The notes under the pieces were generated by a model. That model did not search any database. It was not told where the DNA came from and was given only the letters and a program-made list of their open reading frames with translations. Positions 18,218-26,945 of a stretch of DNA of 64,000 bases are shown in pieces. The number at the start of each line of letters is the position of its first letter. Within the stretch, counting starts at the first letter, position 1. Made by a program: the position numbers and the translations under genes. Source of the stretch: Candidatus Aegiribacteria sp. MLS_C (GTDB lineage: Bacteria > Fermentibacterota > Fermentibacteria > Fermentibacterales > JCC-6); the NCBI GenBank assembly GCA_002030045.1, contig LQBI01000007.1:25443-89442 (forward strand), read 5' to 3'.

Positions 18218-18260
18218 CATTGACTGGGAGTTTCCAGAAACACATTGACCGGGAGTCTCC
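18218..18260 (+). repeat. Two direct repeats overlapping a promoter -35
   Basis: CATTGACTGGGAGTTTCC (18218-18235) and CATTGACCGGGAGTCTCC (18243-18260) match at 16 of 18 positions with a 25-bp period. The second copy contains the -35 hexamer used for the downstream gene. It may be a duplicated promoter element or an operator pair. Confidence 0.55.
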
Positions 18261-18273
18261 GTCAGCCTAGATT
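18245..18273 (+). promoter_or_regulatory. Sigma-70-type promoter for the 18309 gene
   Basis: TTGACC (18245-18250), 17 bases, then TAGATT (18268-18273); GGGGGG ribosome site and ATG 18309 follow. The spacing is good. Confidence 0.55.
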
Positions 18274-18308
18274 CATTTCATCTTTTCAAACATGAATAGG
18301 GGGGTTGA

Positions 18309-19322
18309 ATGAAACTGCTCGTATTTTTCCTTCTGGCCGCGTCAGTCGCGGTCTGTACCGCCGATCCCGTGGTCGACCGGACGCTTGACGCACCTGCCGG
18401 CGATATCACCGGCCTCGGGTTAGGAGGCGGCTACCTCCGGGCCCTGGACAGGACCTCGGAGACCGTTTACAGGATGGACCCGGTCACCGGAGCCGTGAGC
18501 CTTTCATGGGCGGTGACCCAGACCGGGACTAGGATACCCACGGGACTTACATTCCTGAACGACTGCGTGTTCGTTGCGGCCGGCACTGCCACCGGTACCG
18601 CCGCCTGCGCCTACAGATACTCGTCCTCCGGTAGTTACGTAAGCTGCTTCTCGCAGGACTGTTGAGGCAGCGGCCCGGACCAGGAGGTTTCTGGTCTTGC
18701 CACCAACGGTACATACCTTTACGGGGCCGGCATCGACTCCTATACCATGAACGAGACCGTGGAGAGGTACAGCTACACAGGCTCGCAGCAGGCTGGTCCG
18801 AACCTCTTCCAGCCCGTAGGGCTCCCGGTCTTCTTCGACATCTGATACATGCAGGATGACATCCGGTTCGACTGCAACGACGCGGATTCTCCGGTTAAGG
18901 CCTTCAACACCGGCGGTGCTCTCACCGACTGCATCCGGAACACGGTCATACCTGCGGCCCGCGGTCTCGCTTTCGAGAGCGACCAGTTCATGCGGGTGAG
19001 CAACATGTACGAAGACAGGATATACAGGATTAACCTGAATCCAACCGGTACAGCCGAAGGCGGCTGCGGGACCTCGGTATCGCTCTGCAGCGACATCAAC
19101 CCCTTCAGTTCCGTGGTGACCGTAACCGGGACCGGTCTTACACCCGATGCGTTCCTGGAGGTCTACGACATGGCCGGCAGGGCGGTCATCAGCGCGCCCT
19201 TCTGCGGTTCCTTCACCTGGGCAGCGACTTCGAGTGCAGGTAAACCCGTTCCGGCTGGAGCCTACATTGCCGTCGTCAGGGACGGAGAAAGCTTCGAAAG
19301 CCTGAGAATAGTCAGGCTCTGA
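18309..19322 (+). pseudogene. Secreted FlgD-tailed protein interrupted by two in-frame TGA codons
   Basis: A single 337-codon frame with two internal TGA codons (18663-18665 and 18843-18845). The parts read as one protein: signal peptide (residues 1-18), a propeller-like region (GLGLGGGYLRALDR; YRMDPVTGAVSLSW), then a FlgD-like C-terminus (EVYDMAGRAV, GAYIAVVRDGE). Sequence between and after the TGAs keeps normal coding character with no frameshift. Either two nonsense mutations or readthrough/recoding is possible. A 7-bp hairpin with a 7-base loop begins 11 bases after the first TGA; the second TGA lacks a comparable one. Promoter and ribosome site are intact. Confidence 0.65.
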
Positions 19323-19341
19323 AGCGGAAGGTCCTCAGGCC

Positions 19342-19375
19342 AAGGGACCCCGGGCACCGGACGGCCGGGGCCCTT
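19342..19375 (+). terminator. Terminator-like hairpin after the 18309 gene
   Basis: AAGGG-A-CCCCGG (19342-19353) pairs with CCGGGGCCCTT (19365-19375), 11 bp with a single bulge. There is no U tract, so it may be a processing or Rho-assisted site. Confidence 0.45.
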
Positions 19376-19526
19376 CCCTGCCGGTGTCATGAACTGCTTG
19401 ACAGCGGCAGCTCAGGCGGAGTATGCTCCTATGTCAAAGTATTGATTACAATGGTATTAGGTATGCGGTTCCCTACTGCTGTCCTGGCGAATAACCATCA
19501 CCGGTTCAATGAGAGAAGGTCGTTCC

Positions 19527-21938
19527 ATGAAGAGGCTGTCTTTCCTGGCCATGTTATTCCTGCTGCCCGCGGCTGTACTGGCGGGCAGCATGACGGTGAA
19601 CATTCCCTTCGATCCCTCCGAGGTCTCGGTCTCGGAAAGGGGACCCGTCACATCCGTGGTGCATCCCATGGGATACGTCACGTACACGCCTGGGCTGCCC
19701 TGCCTTCCGTTCCTTCCGGTAAGGGTAGCCCTTCCCACCGGATGCAGGGCCACCGGAATCACCGTCCTCGAGGAGAGCTACTCCACACTGGACGGTACCA
19801 GGTACGTGGCACCCTCGTCCGGCTGCTTCCCTCTCTCCAGGCCCGATCTTGCAGTCCCCGCGGAAGCCGATCCTCACGTGTACAGCCGGGACGGTTTCTT
19901 TCCCGAACGGCCGGTGATGATAAACGGTTCCAGTGTTCTCTGGGGAATACCGATAGCCTACATGACCGTATTTCCCGCCAGGTGGAACCCGGTGAGCGGC
20001 GAGCTGGAACTGCTTGACCACCTGCTGATCGAGGTGGAGTACGAGGAGGACCAGTCGGTCCGGCTGGTGCAGAGACGAACCGGGACCAGCGAGGAAAGGG
20101 CCATGGAGATGGTCCGCGGGATCGTCGTGAACCCATCCGACGTGTCCCCCTCCGGCGCCGTAATCGTCGAACCCAGGGAACTGGAGTACGGCCAGTACGT
20201 GATAGTGACCCATCCGGACTACGAAGCCGCCTTGGACGACCTGGCCGCCTGGAAGACCTCCAAGGGAATACCGGCCAGGATCTACACCACGACCTGGGTG
20301 GAGCAGAACTATTCCTTCTGGGATCTTCCCCAGGACATTAGGGCCTTCCTCACCGACTGCCGTGACGAGGGCGCAGACTACGTACTCATAGTTGGCGATG
20401 ACGACATGGTCGCCTGCAGGGACGCCCGGATCGCCACCTTCGGGTACCTGGAGGACGCCCCGTCCGACCTCTACTTCTCCGACATCAACGACACCGCTCC
20501 CGGCGCTGACCTGTGGGACACCAACTACAACCACATCTGGGGGGAACCCGCCGACAGCATAGACTACCATCCCGACCTCTGGGTGGGCAGGGCCAGCGTG
20601 AACTCGGTTTCGGAAGCCGAACTCTGGGTACAGAAGGCACTGTTCTACGAGCACATGACTAGCTGGCCGGGAATGACCGACTACTTCGACACGGCTCCGG
20701 TGGAGATGCGTATCGGCCACAGCACCCAGCTGCTATTCTCGCCCCCGTACTACGGCGCGGTGAGCGCCGAGATCATCTCCGGCTACGTACCGCCGGAGTG
20801 GGAGATTGAGAAGTGCTACGAGATGACGGGCAACAACAGCCACGCCATAACCGATGCTATGTTCAACGCGGGGCCCCACCACGCCTATGTGGCTGCCCAT
20901 GGAAGCCAGACCAGCTTCTCGGTACCGGGGGGCAGCTATACCACAGGCGACGTCATGGGTTTGACCAACATCTCCGACCAGGGCAGCGTGGCCATAATAA
21001 GCGCTATATGCTGTCTCACCGGGCACCTTGACGGCTCAGAGTGCTTCACCGACGCCTGGCAGGCCAGTCCCCAGGGCGGAGGCTTCGCCATGATGAACGC
21101 CCGGGAAGGCTGGGGTCACTACGGCGATCCGGGAATGGGTCCCAGCGAGAGGATCTGCGAGAAGTTCTACTACAGGTACCTCATCGAGGGCTACTACGAG
21201 CTGGGAATGGCCCACCTGACCGCCAAGGACTACTTCACACCGCCCTCCGCCTTCGTTGACAGTTTCGACCTCGACGGCAACGAGGAGGAAACCCTGGACT
21301 GGTGCCTGAAGGTCTACAACCTCTTCGGCGACCCGGAGCTGCCCATGTGGACTCTGGAGTCCATGGACCTGTCCGTAAGCCATCCTGCGGGCATCAACCA
21401 GGCAGGCGTGGTACATGTGGAGGTTACCAGCGGTGGCGGTCCCCTTCAGGACGCCAGGGTGTGTCTTCAGAAGGGCGACTGGCAGACCGGGGACATATAC
21501 GAGGTTGCTTACACCGACGGTTCCGGCGCTGCCGACATATACGTGAACCCGGCTTCGACCGGCACCATGGACATCCACGTGTGGGCCCACAACCACGACA
21601 CCTATTCCGGAGCCATCGCGGTAACCGGGGTAGGGGTGGAAGAGGCACCGATACCGGTCTGGAGCAACGGACTTGACCCGATAGCTCCCAGCCCCGCAGC
21701 AGGCAGCGCCCTGGTCCGCTTCAGCCTTGCCGCTCCCGGACATGCCAGGGTGGACGTGTTCGACATCTCCGGAAGGATAGTGGCGACCCTCGCCTCGGAA
21801 GAGCTTGCTGCTGGAGCCCACAGTCTGGTATGGAACCTGGAGGACGGTTCAGGCAGGCCGGTACCGGCAGGTCTCTACCGTATCAGGCTGTCCTCGGGCT
21901 CCTTCGTGGAAAGTGCCGGAATGGTGGTTATCAGGTAG
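19527..21938 (+). CDS. Gingipain-like C25 family cysteine peptidase with FlgD-like C-terminal domain
   Basis: An 803-residue secreted protease paralogous to the one at 5595. It has a signal peptide (residues 1-18, cleavage after VLAG), a propeptide, then a C25 domain with catalytic His in AYVAAHGSQTSF (about 456) and Cys in IISAICCLTGHL (about 494). The last 80 or so residues form a FlgD-like module (RVDVFDISGRIVATL; PVPAGLYRIRL). ATG 19527 was preferred over 19509 because AGAGAAGG lies before it and the signal peptide starts there. A perfect hairpin follows the stop. Confidence 0.87.
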   Translation: MKRLSFLAMLFLLPAAVLAGSMTVNIPFDPSEVSVSERGPVTSVVHPMGYVTYTPGLPCLPFLPVRVALPTGCRATGITVLEESYSTLDGTRYVAPSSGCFPLSRPDLAVPAEADPHVYSRDGFFPERPVMINGSSVLWGIPIAYMTVFPARWNPVSGELELLDHLLIEVEYEEDQSVRLVQRRTGTSEERAMEMVRGIVVNPSDVSPSGAVIVEPRELEYGQYVIVTHPDYEAALDDLAAWKTSKGIPARIYTTTWVEQNYSFWDLPQDIRAFLTDCRDEGADYVLIVGDDDMVACRDARIATFGYLEDAPSDLYFSDINDTAPGADLWDTNYNHIWGEPADSIDYHPDLWVGRASVNSVSEAELWVQKALFYEHMTSWPGMTDYFDTAPVEMRIGHSTQLLFSPPYYGAVSAEIISGYVPPEWEIEKCYEMTGNNSHAITDAMFNAGPHHAYVAAHGSQTSFSVPGGSYTTGDVMGLTNISDQGSVAIISAICCLTGHLDGSECFTDAWQASPQGGGFAMMNAREGWGHYGDPGMGPSERICEKFYYRYLIEGYYELGMAHLTAKDYFTPPSAFVDSFDLDGNEEETLDWCLKVYNLFGDPELPMWTLESMDLSVSHPAGINQAGVVHVEVTSGGGPLQDARVCLQKGDWQTGDIYEVAYTDGSGAADIYVNPASTGTMDIHVWAHNHDTYSGAIAVTGVGVEEAPIPVWSNGLDPIAPSPAAGSALVRFSLAAPGHARVDVFDISGRIVATLASEELAAGAHSLVWNLEDGSGRPVPAGLYRIRLSSGSFVESAGMVVIR

Positions 21939-21957
21939 GATAAGCCGTAATGAGGAG

Positions 21958-21987
21958 ACCGGGGGGCGGTTGATACCGCTCCCCGGT
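21958..21987 (+). terminator. Strong intrinsic hairpin after the second C25 gene
   Basis: Thirteen uninterrupted pairs (21958-21970 with 21975-21987, one G-T) around a TGAT loop. The following U tract is weak (TTGTG). Confidence 0.7.
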
Positions 21988-22082
21988 TGTGCTTCAGCCG
22001 GCATTGCCGTGAAGGTTTCGAAGGATAGGGTCAGGTTCTTCTTATCGTGTCCACCCGGTAGCCGGAATGACCGAGAAGGCTG

Positions 22083-22214
22083 AATCCTCCGCCGGCAGAG
22101 ATGGATCTTCCTGCCGCACGCCGTGCAGTCGAGCGAATGCACCATGGCGTTCACCGGGACGAAGGATTCGCAGCCGGGACAGGTCAGTCCCGCCTCGATG
22201 CATATGCCGATCAT
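22083..22214 (-). pseudogene. Truncated zinc-ribbon protein gene
   Basis: On the minus strand a good ribosome site (GAGGGGAAC) precedes an ATG reading MIGICIEAGLTCPGCESF and then CTACGRKIHL, a treble-clef or zinc-ribbon pattern with two CxxC pairs. After about residue 40 the sequence stops looking like protein (basic, low-complexity) and runs through the hairpin at 21958 into the end of the C25 gene. This looks like the 5' end of a gene whose remainder is lost. The rest of the 21939-22371 interval holds only the hairpin. Confidence 0.4.
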
Positions 22215-22371
22215 TGTTCCCCTCTCTTCGGAATTCCACGAACACTTGTTTACTATATCCTGCCATATCTATCCGGTACAGCCGGTGGAAAGAGGGCTGG
22301 TCATCGCACATGCGTGTATGCTATTATCATTCCCATGATGTTATACCGCACGAGGAAAGGCTGTAGTTTGC

Positions 22372-23139
22372 ATGGACTATGAGCAGAAATACTCTATAAT
22401 AGGGATCGACTGCTCCACTCAGCCTGCCAGGACCGGTCTGGTCTTCGCAAGGTACCACAACCGGAGGATCGATCTGGTCCATCACATCAACGCCGGTGAC
22501 ATTGACGACTACAGCCCGCTGCCCGACCACAGATGGTATCCGCTGGCGAAGCTTTGCCAGGACTGGATAGGGGAGGGGGACAACGTCCTGTTCTGCATGG
22601 ATTCGCCGCTGGGCTGGCCGGACACCATGCGTGAGGTTCTGCCCGGGCACATGGCAGGTGAACTGCTTGGAGCCGAATCGAAGGACCTCTTCAACAGGGC
22701 GACCGACCTGTTCATAGACGAGACCATACAGAAACGCCCGCTGGAGGTGGGTGCCAACCTGATAGCAAGGACAGCTGCGGCGGCTCTGGAACTCCTCACG
22801 ACACTGAGGGTCATGTTGAGGATGGACCTTCCGCTCCTTTGGGAACAGGGTCCCCTGGAACGGTCCGGTGTGATAGAGGTGTACCCGGTGGCCACCATAA
22901 TCGGCAGGGTGGGTGCCGGCACCAAACTGAACTTCAAGACCAAGAGCGACATCCTGCTCCCCATACTCGAGATGGATTTCGGACTGGAGTCAATAGACCT
23001 TCTGGCAGGTTCCGACGACCACATGCTGGACGCGGCGATGTGCGTGCTGGCCGGGGCGGACTTCATCGAGAAACGATGTCACAGCCCGAAGGATTTCGAG
23101 AAGGCGAAGAGAGAGGGCTGGATATGGTTCTCCAGTTGA
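22372..23139 (+). CDS. DUF429 family protein, predicted RNase H-like nuclease
   Basis: A 255-residue cytoplasmic protein with the DUF429 pattern: IIGIDCSTQPARTG at the start (first acidic residue of an RNase H-like fold), FCMDSPLGWP near 78, VYPVATI near 168 and DDHMLDAAMCVLAG near 222. The biochemical role of the family is not settled; nuclease activity is inferred from the fold. ATG 22372 has AGGAAAGG about 12 bases upstream. Confidence 0.7.
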   Translation: MDYEQKYSIIGIDCSTQPARTGLVFARYHNRRIDLVHHINAGDIDDYSPLPDHRWYPLAKLCQDWIGEGDNVLFCMDSPLGWPDTMREVLPGHMAGELLGAESKDLFNRATDLFIDETIQKRPLEVGANLIARTAAAALELLTTLRVMLRMDLPLLWEQGPLERSGVIEVYPVATIIGRVGAGTKLNFKTKSDILLPILEMDFGLESIDLLAGSDDHMLDAAMCVLAGADFIEKRCHSPKDFEKAKREGWIWFSS

Positions 23140-23182
23140 TACGGAGAGCAGTATCTTCGAAATCCTGCAGGAGGTATTGCGC

Positions 23183-24646
23183 ATGAGATTCCCTGTAGAG
23201 ACTCTGACTCTGCTGATGCTGACAGGAGCGATGGAGGCCCAGGCACCGGACACCCTGTGGACGGAGACCTTCGGAGGCAGCCTCGAGGAACACTGCTACG
23301 ACTGTGTTCTAACGTCCGACGGCGGTTTCGCCATGGTCGGTTTCACAAGTTCCGCCGGGGCCGGGGAGGACGATGTCTGGCTGGTTAGGACCGACTCCTC
23401 CGGCAACATGCTATGGCAGCAGACCTACGGAGGAACCAGCGACGACCGGGGATACTCCCTCGCCCAGACATCGGACGGAGGTTTCATCCTGGGTGGATGG
23501 ACCTTCAGTTTCGGCGCCGGAATGGCCGATATATGGCTCATCAAGACCGACGGGAACGGCAACCTGGAATGGGACCGGGAGTTCGGGACAACCAGCGGCT
23601 TCGAGAGGTGCTATCCCGTAATCCAGACCTCCGACGGATCGTACGTGATTGCCGGGGAAACCGACAATAACGGCACGACTTACAGCGACATCTGGCTCCT
23701 GAAGACGGACGGCGACGGTGATATCCTGTGGGACAGCACCTTCGGAGGCGCAAGGGACGATTTCGGTCTGGACGTCATTGAGATGGACAGCGGGGATTAC
23801 GCGGTTGCCGGATGGACCTGCTACGTGAACGGGACCTGCGACCTGAAGCTCTTCACCACCGACCAGAACGGTGTCCTTGTGGACGAATCCCTGATAGGAG
23901 GTGCCGGAACAGATCAGTGCAGGGCGCTGACCCAGCTCCCGGACGGCGATCTCATGGTGGTCGGCGAGACCAACTCGACGGCGTCAGGTCTCTTCGACGC
24001 ATGGCTGGTGAGGGCGGATCAGGAGTGCAACCTGGTCTGGGAGAATACATACGGGAGCGACGGGCAGGACGATTTCGGCAACGACATCTGCATACTGTCC
24101 GACGGGAACGTCGCCGTGTGCGGTCTTACCAAGCCATCTGGCGGGATCAATGAGGACCTGTGGCTCTTCCTCACCGATACCGCGGGATCACAGCAGTGGC
24201 ATACCACCTTCGGCGGTTCGGGATCCGAGACCGGCGAGGCTATTGTGGAGACCGACGACGGAGGCGTGGCCGTTGCCGGCTGCACCGGATCCTTCGGAGC
24301 CGGTTCCACCGATTTCTGGCTTCTGAGGACCGAGGGGTTCCAGTCCGTGGGACAACAGCAGGCATCTTCCGGATGCCTGCAGGTCCTCTCGGCCGCTCCG
24401 AACCCCTTCACGTGCTCCTGCAGGGTGACTGTCGGCTGTGCTGAAGCGGTTGATGCAGAGGTGTTCTCGATTGACGGAAGGCTGGTGCGCGAACTGCAAA
24501 GCGCTCCGGTAGCTCCGGGTACCTGGGAGATCCGCTGGGACGGTACGGCTCTCGGGGGAGACCCCGTTCCGCCGGGCGTGTACATCCTGAGAATGGTGAC
24601 GGACGGTGGCGCAGCTTCCGTCAAGCTCTACAGAATGCTGATGTAG
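23183..24646 (+). CDS. Secreted beta-propeller repeat protein with FlgD-like C-terminal domain
   Basis: A 487-residue exported protein with a signal peptide at residues 1-17. It carries about seven repeats of roughly 50-55 residues built on SDGGFxxxG, then DxWLxKTDxxGNxxW, then TFGG, which resemble the delta-60-type propeller repeats of FCB bacteria. The C-terminal 80 or so residues form the FlgD-like module (NPFTCSCRVTV, VFSIDGRLV, PPGVYILRM). ATG 23183 lies 8 bases after AGGAGGT; TTG 23177 is too close. A degraded relative is at 32918. Confidence 0.75.
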   Translation: MRFPVETLTLLMLTGAMEAQAPDTLWTETFGGSLEEHCYDCVLTSDGGFAMVGFTSSAGAGEDDVWLVRTDSSGNMLWQQTYGGTSDDRGYSLAQTSDGGFILGGWTFSFGAGMADIWLIKTDGNGNLEWDREFGTTSGFERCYPVIQTSDGSYVIAGETDNNGTTYSDIWLLKTDGDGDILWDSTFGGARDDFGLDVIEMDSGDYAVAGWTCYVNGTCDLKLFTTDQNGVLVDESLIGGAGTDQCRALTQLPDGDLMVVGETNSTASGLFDAWLVRADQECNLVWENTYGSDGQDDFGNDICILSDGNVAVCGLTKPSGGINEDLWLFLTDTAGSQQWHTTFGGSGSETGEAIVETDDGGVAVAGCTGSFGAGSTDFWLLRTEGFQSVGQQQASSGCLQVLSAAPNPFTCSCRVTVGCAEAVDAEVFSIDGRLVRELQSAPVAPGTWEIRWDGTALGGDPVPPGVYILRMVTDGGAASVKLYRMLM

Positions 24647-24667
24647 CGTCAGAACGGAGTGTGGCCG

Positions 24668-25204
24668 ATGAAGAAATGGCCGCTGTTAGCTTTCCTGCTG
24701 ATTGCCCTTCCAGCAGGCGCCTCCGCCGGTACCGTGGATGAGGTGAGGGCTTTCTACAACGAAGTGAAGGAGGATCTGGACGGGTATTACCTTACCGAGG
24801 TCGTGGTGAACCGGGACTACCTGATGTACCCGGCGCTGGGCAACTACCAGGAGACGCTAAGGTTCTACTGGAGGAGCGAGGCCGGGTTCGACAGGCTCGT
24901 TCTTGCAACATGGTCCTCCGAGTGGGCGGCGCACACTGAGTACGGCGAGGTGCTGTACCGTGTTGACGAGGTCAATGAGGGCGACCCGGAAGTGGTCGCA
25001 TTCCAGTTCGTAGCCTTCGACAACTACGATGAGTACGGCGCCGAGAGCCGATGGTACTACGACGAAGGCCTCCTGGTTGAGGCCTCCGGAATCAGCCGCA
25101 GCCCCGAGGGCGAAGTACGGTTCGTCCCCGAGGCGGGCGAGGAGAGATCCTACGGCCACAACCACGAGGAACTTCTGGAGATGTTCATTTCGATACACCA
25201 TTGA
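24668..25204 (+). CDS. Secreted protein of unknown function (paralogue A)
   Basis: A 178-residue exported protein with signal peptide (residues 1-20, cleavage after ASA). The mature part is acidic and aromatic-rich with no recognised family. It shares an aligned core with the next gene: YPALGNYQETLRFYW here against YPAVGHYQETVTFHW there, and a C-terminal LLEMFISIH against MLELFRLIH. ATG 24668 fits GGAG spacing better than GTG 24659. It follows the propeller gene by 21 bases, probably in one transcript. Confidence 0.6.
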   Translation: MKKWPLLAFLLIALPAGASAGTVDEVRAFYNEVKEDLDGYYLTEVVVNRDYLMYPALGNYQETLRFYWRSEAGFDRLVLATWSSEWAAHTEYGEVLYRVDEVNEGDPEVVAFQFVAFDNYDEYGAESRWYYDEGLLVEASGISRSPEGEVRFVPEAGEERSYGHNHEELLEMFISIHH

Positions 25205-25236
25205 TCATCTGGACAGCCCTGTCATGAGGGAGGAAC

Positions 25237-25806
25237 ATGACACCTCACGGGTTCAGAATGATGCCTGTCATCATGCTTGCGGGAACCCTGATCGCCGGCG
25301 GTGTACCGGACATACTGGATCTTTACGAACAGGTAACTGACCGTCTCGACGACGAATACGGCATTTACAGGACCGTACTTTCCGTCAACACCGAGGATGC
25401 CATCTACCCCGCCGTCGGCCATTACCAGGAGACTGTCACATTCCACTGGGCCTCCGAGGGCGGCTACTCATGGCCGCTGCTGGCTGTATGGACCGATGAG
25501 CAAGCCAATGCCTCGATATACGGTGAGATACTCTTCGAACACTCTTTTCCGGAGATCGAGTCAGGTCAGGACCAGGCCGTATACCAGTACGTCTTCCACC
25601 ATGACTGGAACGGCGACGGAACCAGCTATACGTGGTACTGGTCGGACGGCCTGCCTCTGCAGAGCACAGGTCTCACAGTCACTGCGGAGGGCGATACCCT
25701 GGAGTTCACGCCCGAAAGTCCCGGGAGCTACTGGTTCTGCAGAACATCGAAGTACATGCTGGAACTCTTCCGACTCATACACGGCCGGTCGGGGCCGTTG
25801 AGGTGA
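25237..25806 (+). CDS. Secreted protein of unknown function (paralogue B)
   Basis: A 189-residue exported protein, 32 bases after its paralogue and co-oriented. The signal-like segment covers residues 8-22. Conserved positions with paralogue A include the YP(A)xGxYQET block, a YGEILFE strand, the WYWSDGLPLQSTG turn and a C-terminal helix. This points to tandem duplication followed by strong divergence. GGGAGGAAC precedes the ATG. No function is assigned. Confidence 0.6.
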   Translation: MTPHGFRMMPVIMLAGTLIAGGVPDILDLYEQVTDRLDDEYGIYRTVLSVNTEDAIYPAVGHYQETVTFHWASEGGYSWPLLAVWTDEQANASIYGEILFEHSFPEIESGQDQAVYQYVFHHDWNGDGTSYTWYWSDGLPLQSTGLTVTAEGDTLEFTPESPGSYWFCRTSKYMLELFRLIHGRSGPLR

Positions 25807-25866
25807 GGAATATATCCCGGTAACAGGTGTATCACAGCAGGCATTTCAATGTGGAAGGAGTGCGAT

Positions 25867-26595
25867 ATGAGGTACCTGTGCGGAGTATTGCTCATGGCGG
25901 CCCTGGCGCTTGCCACCGGGGGTTGCGGGAAGGAAGAGGCCGAGTACTACGGCACCGTGAGCGTAACCGGCAGCGGCGCAGCCTACGGTGAGGCGGATGT
26001 CGCGTCCATAGTCTTCGGTGTGGACATCATCGAGGAAGATCCCGGAGTTGCCGTCGACAGGGCGGCGGAACTGATGGACCGGGCATTCGCCGCAGCACTT
26101 GAGCAGGGCGTGGCCGAGGAGGATATGAAGACCACTTCCTACAGCCTCTGGGCGGAGGAGCAGTACGACTACGCCACCTATGTGTACAGCGGTGACGTGA
26201 ACTACCATGTGACCCACTACGCTCAGGTCGAAGTGAGGGATCTCGAACGGGTCGGAGAGGTTCTCTCCGAGCTGGTGAATTCTGGGTCGAACACGATTCA
26301 GAGCGTCAGCTTCAGGGTGGAAGACAGCCGGTCCCTGGTGGAGGACGCCAGGTCGTCGGCTATGGAGAACGCGAGGACTAAGGCCGAGCAGCTGGCTGCC
26401 GAGCTTGGTATGGAAGTGGGGGAAGCCACCTACGTGAGTGAGTACATGGACTATTACTATCCCATGTCAGGAGCGGCGGATTTCACTACCGTCAGCAGGG
26501 GCGAGACGGCTCCTTCGATATCCGCTGGAGCGCAGAGCGTATCCCTCAGCGTCCAGGTTACCTTCGAGCTGAAGCAGCCCCCGGGATCTCTGTAA
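25867..26595 (+). CDS. SIMPL-domain (DUF541) lipoprotein
   Basis: A 242-residue lipoprotein: the lipobox ATGGCGK lies near residue 19. The SIMPL domain is recognisable from VTGSGAAYGEADVASIVFGV, then an AVDRAAELMDRAF helix, DMKTTSYSLW, and SARSSAMENARTKAEQLA-like helical blocks. SIMPL proteins are periplasmic or outer-membrane factors of poorly defined function (BP26/YggE type). ATG 25867 was chosen for the GGAAGGAG upstream and the lipoprotein signal. Confidence 0.78.
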   Translation: MRYLCGVLLMAALALATGGCGKEEAEYYGTVSVTGSGAAYGEADVASIVFGVDIIEEDPGVAVDRAAELMDRAFAAALEQGVAEEDMKTTSYSLWAEEQYDYATYVYSGDVNYHVTHYAQVEVRDLERVGEVLSELVNSGSNTIQSVSFRVEDSRSLVEDARSSAMENARTKAEQLAAELGMEVGEATYVSEYMDYYYPMSGAADFTTVSRGETAPSISAGAQSVSLSVQVTFELKQPPGSL

Positions 26596-26654
26596 AGAGT
26601 ATATTCCTCCGTTTCGAACAGACCTTTGCAGGAATTGGATCGGAGGAAAACCAC

Positions 26655-26945
26655 ATGTCGAACTCCTGGGATGGTGTCCTGGAGACTGAGGAGTACAGGA
26701 CGACCCTGGCCAGGGCCGAGGCCCTGGCCTCCGACAACTTATGGATACTGAACCCTGACAACGAGCGGGTCGAGAAGGTGGTCGGTCTCATGACAATGAA
26801 CTACACCGGAACCGGCGAGTACTACTGCCCCTGCAAACAGAGCCACCCGCTCGACCCGGAGAGGGACACGGTCTGTCCATGCCCGGAACTCCGCCAGGAG
26901 ATACGCGATACGGGACACTGCTTCTGCCGGCTCTTCTACCGCTGA
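26655..26945 (+). CDS. Ferredoxin-thioredoxin reductase catalytic subunit-like protein
   Basis: A 96-residue protein with three paired cysteine motifs, CPC (58-60), CPC (74-76) and CFC (89-91), in the order and context of FtrB (YYCPCKQSHPL, CPCPEL, GHCFCRLFY). In the family these hold a 4Fe-4S cluster next to a redox-active disulfide that reduces thioredoxin. The plant-type CHC is CFC here and the spacings are shorter, as in FTR-like proteins of anaerobes. No alpha subunit is adjacent. TCGGAGG precedes the ATG. Confidence 0.78.
   Translation: MSNSWDGVLETEEYRTTLARAEALASDNLWILNPDNERVEKVVGLMTMNYTGTGEYYCPCKQSHPLDPERDTVCPCPELRQEIRDTGHCFCRLFYR

Noticed and set aside
18843-18910. A SECIS-like hairpin for the second TGA of the 18309 gene
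   Set aside because: The best stem is broken by a 2x2 mismatch and its loop starts AC, lacking the expected early G; the closer GGAT/ATCC hairpin is too near the TGA.
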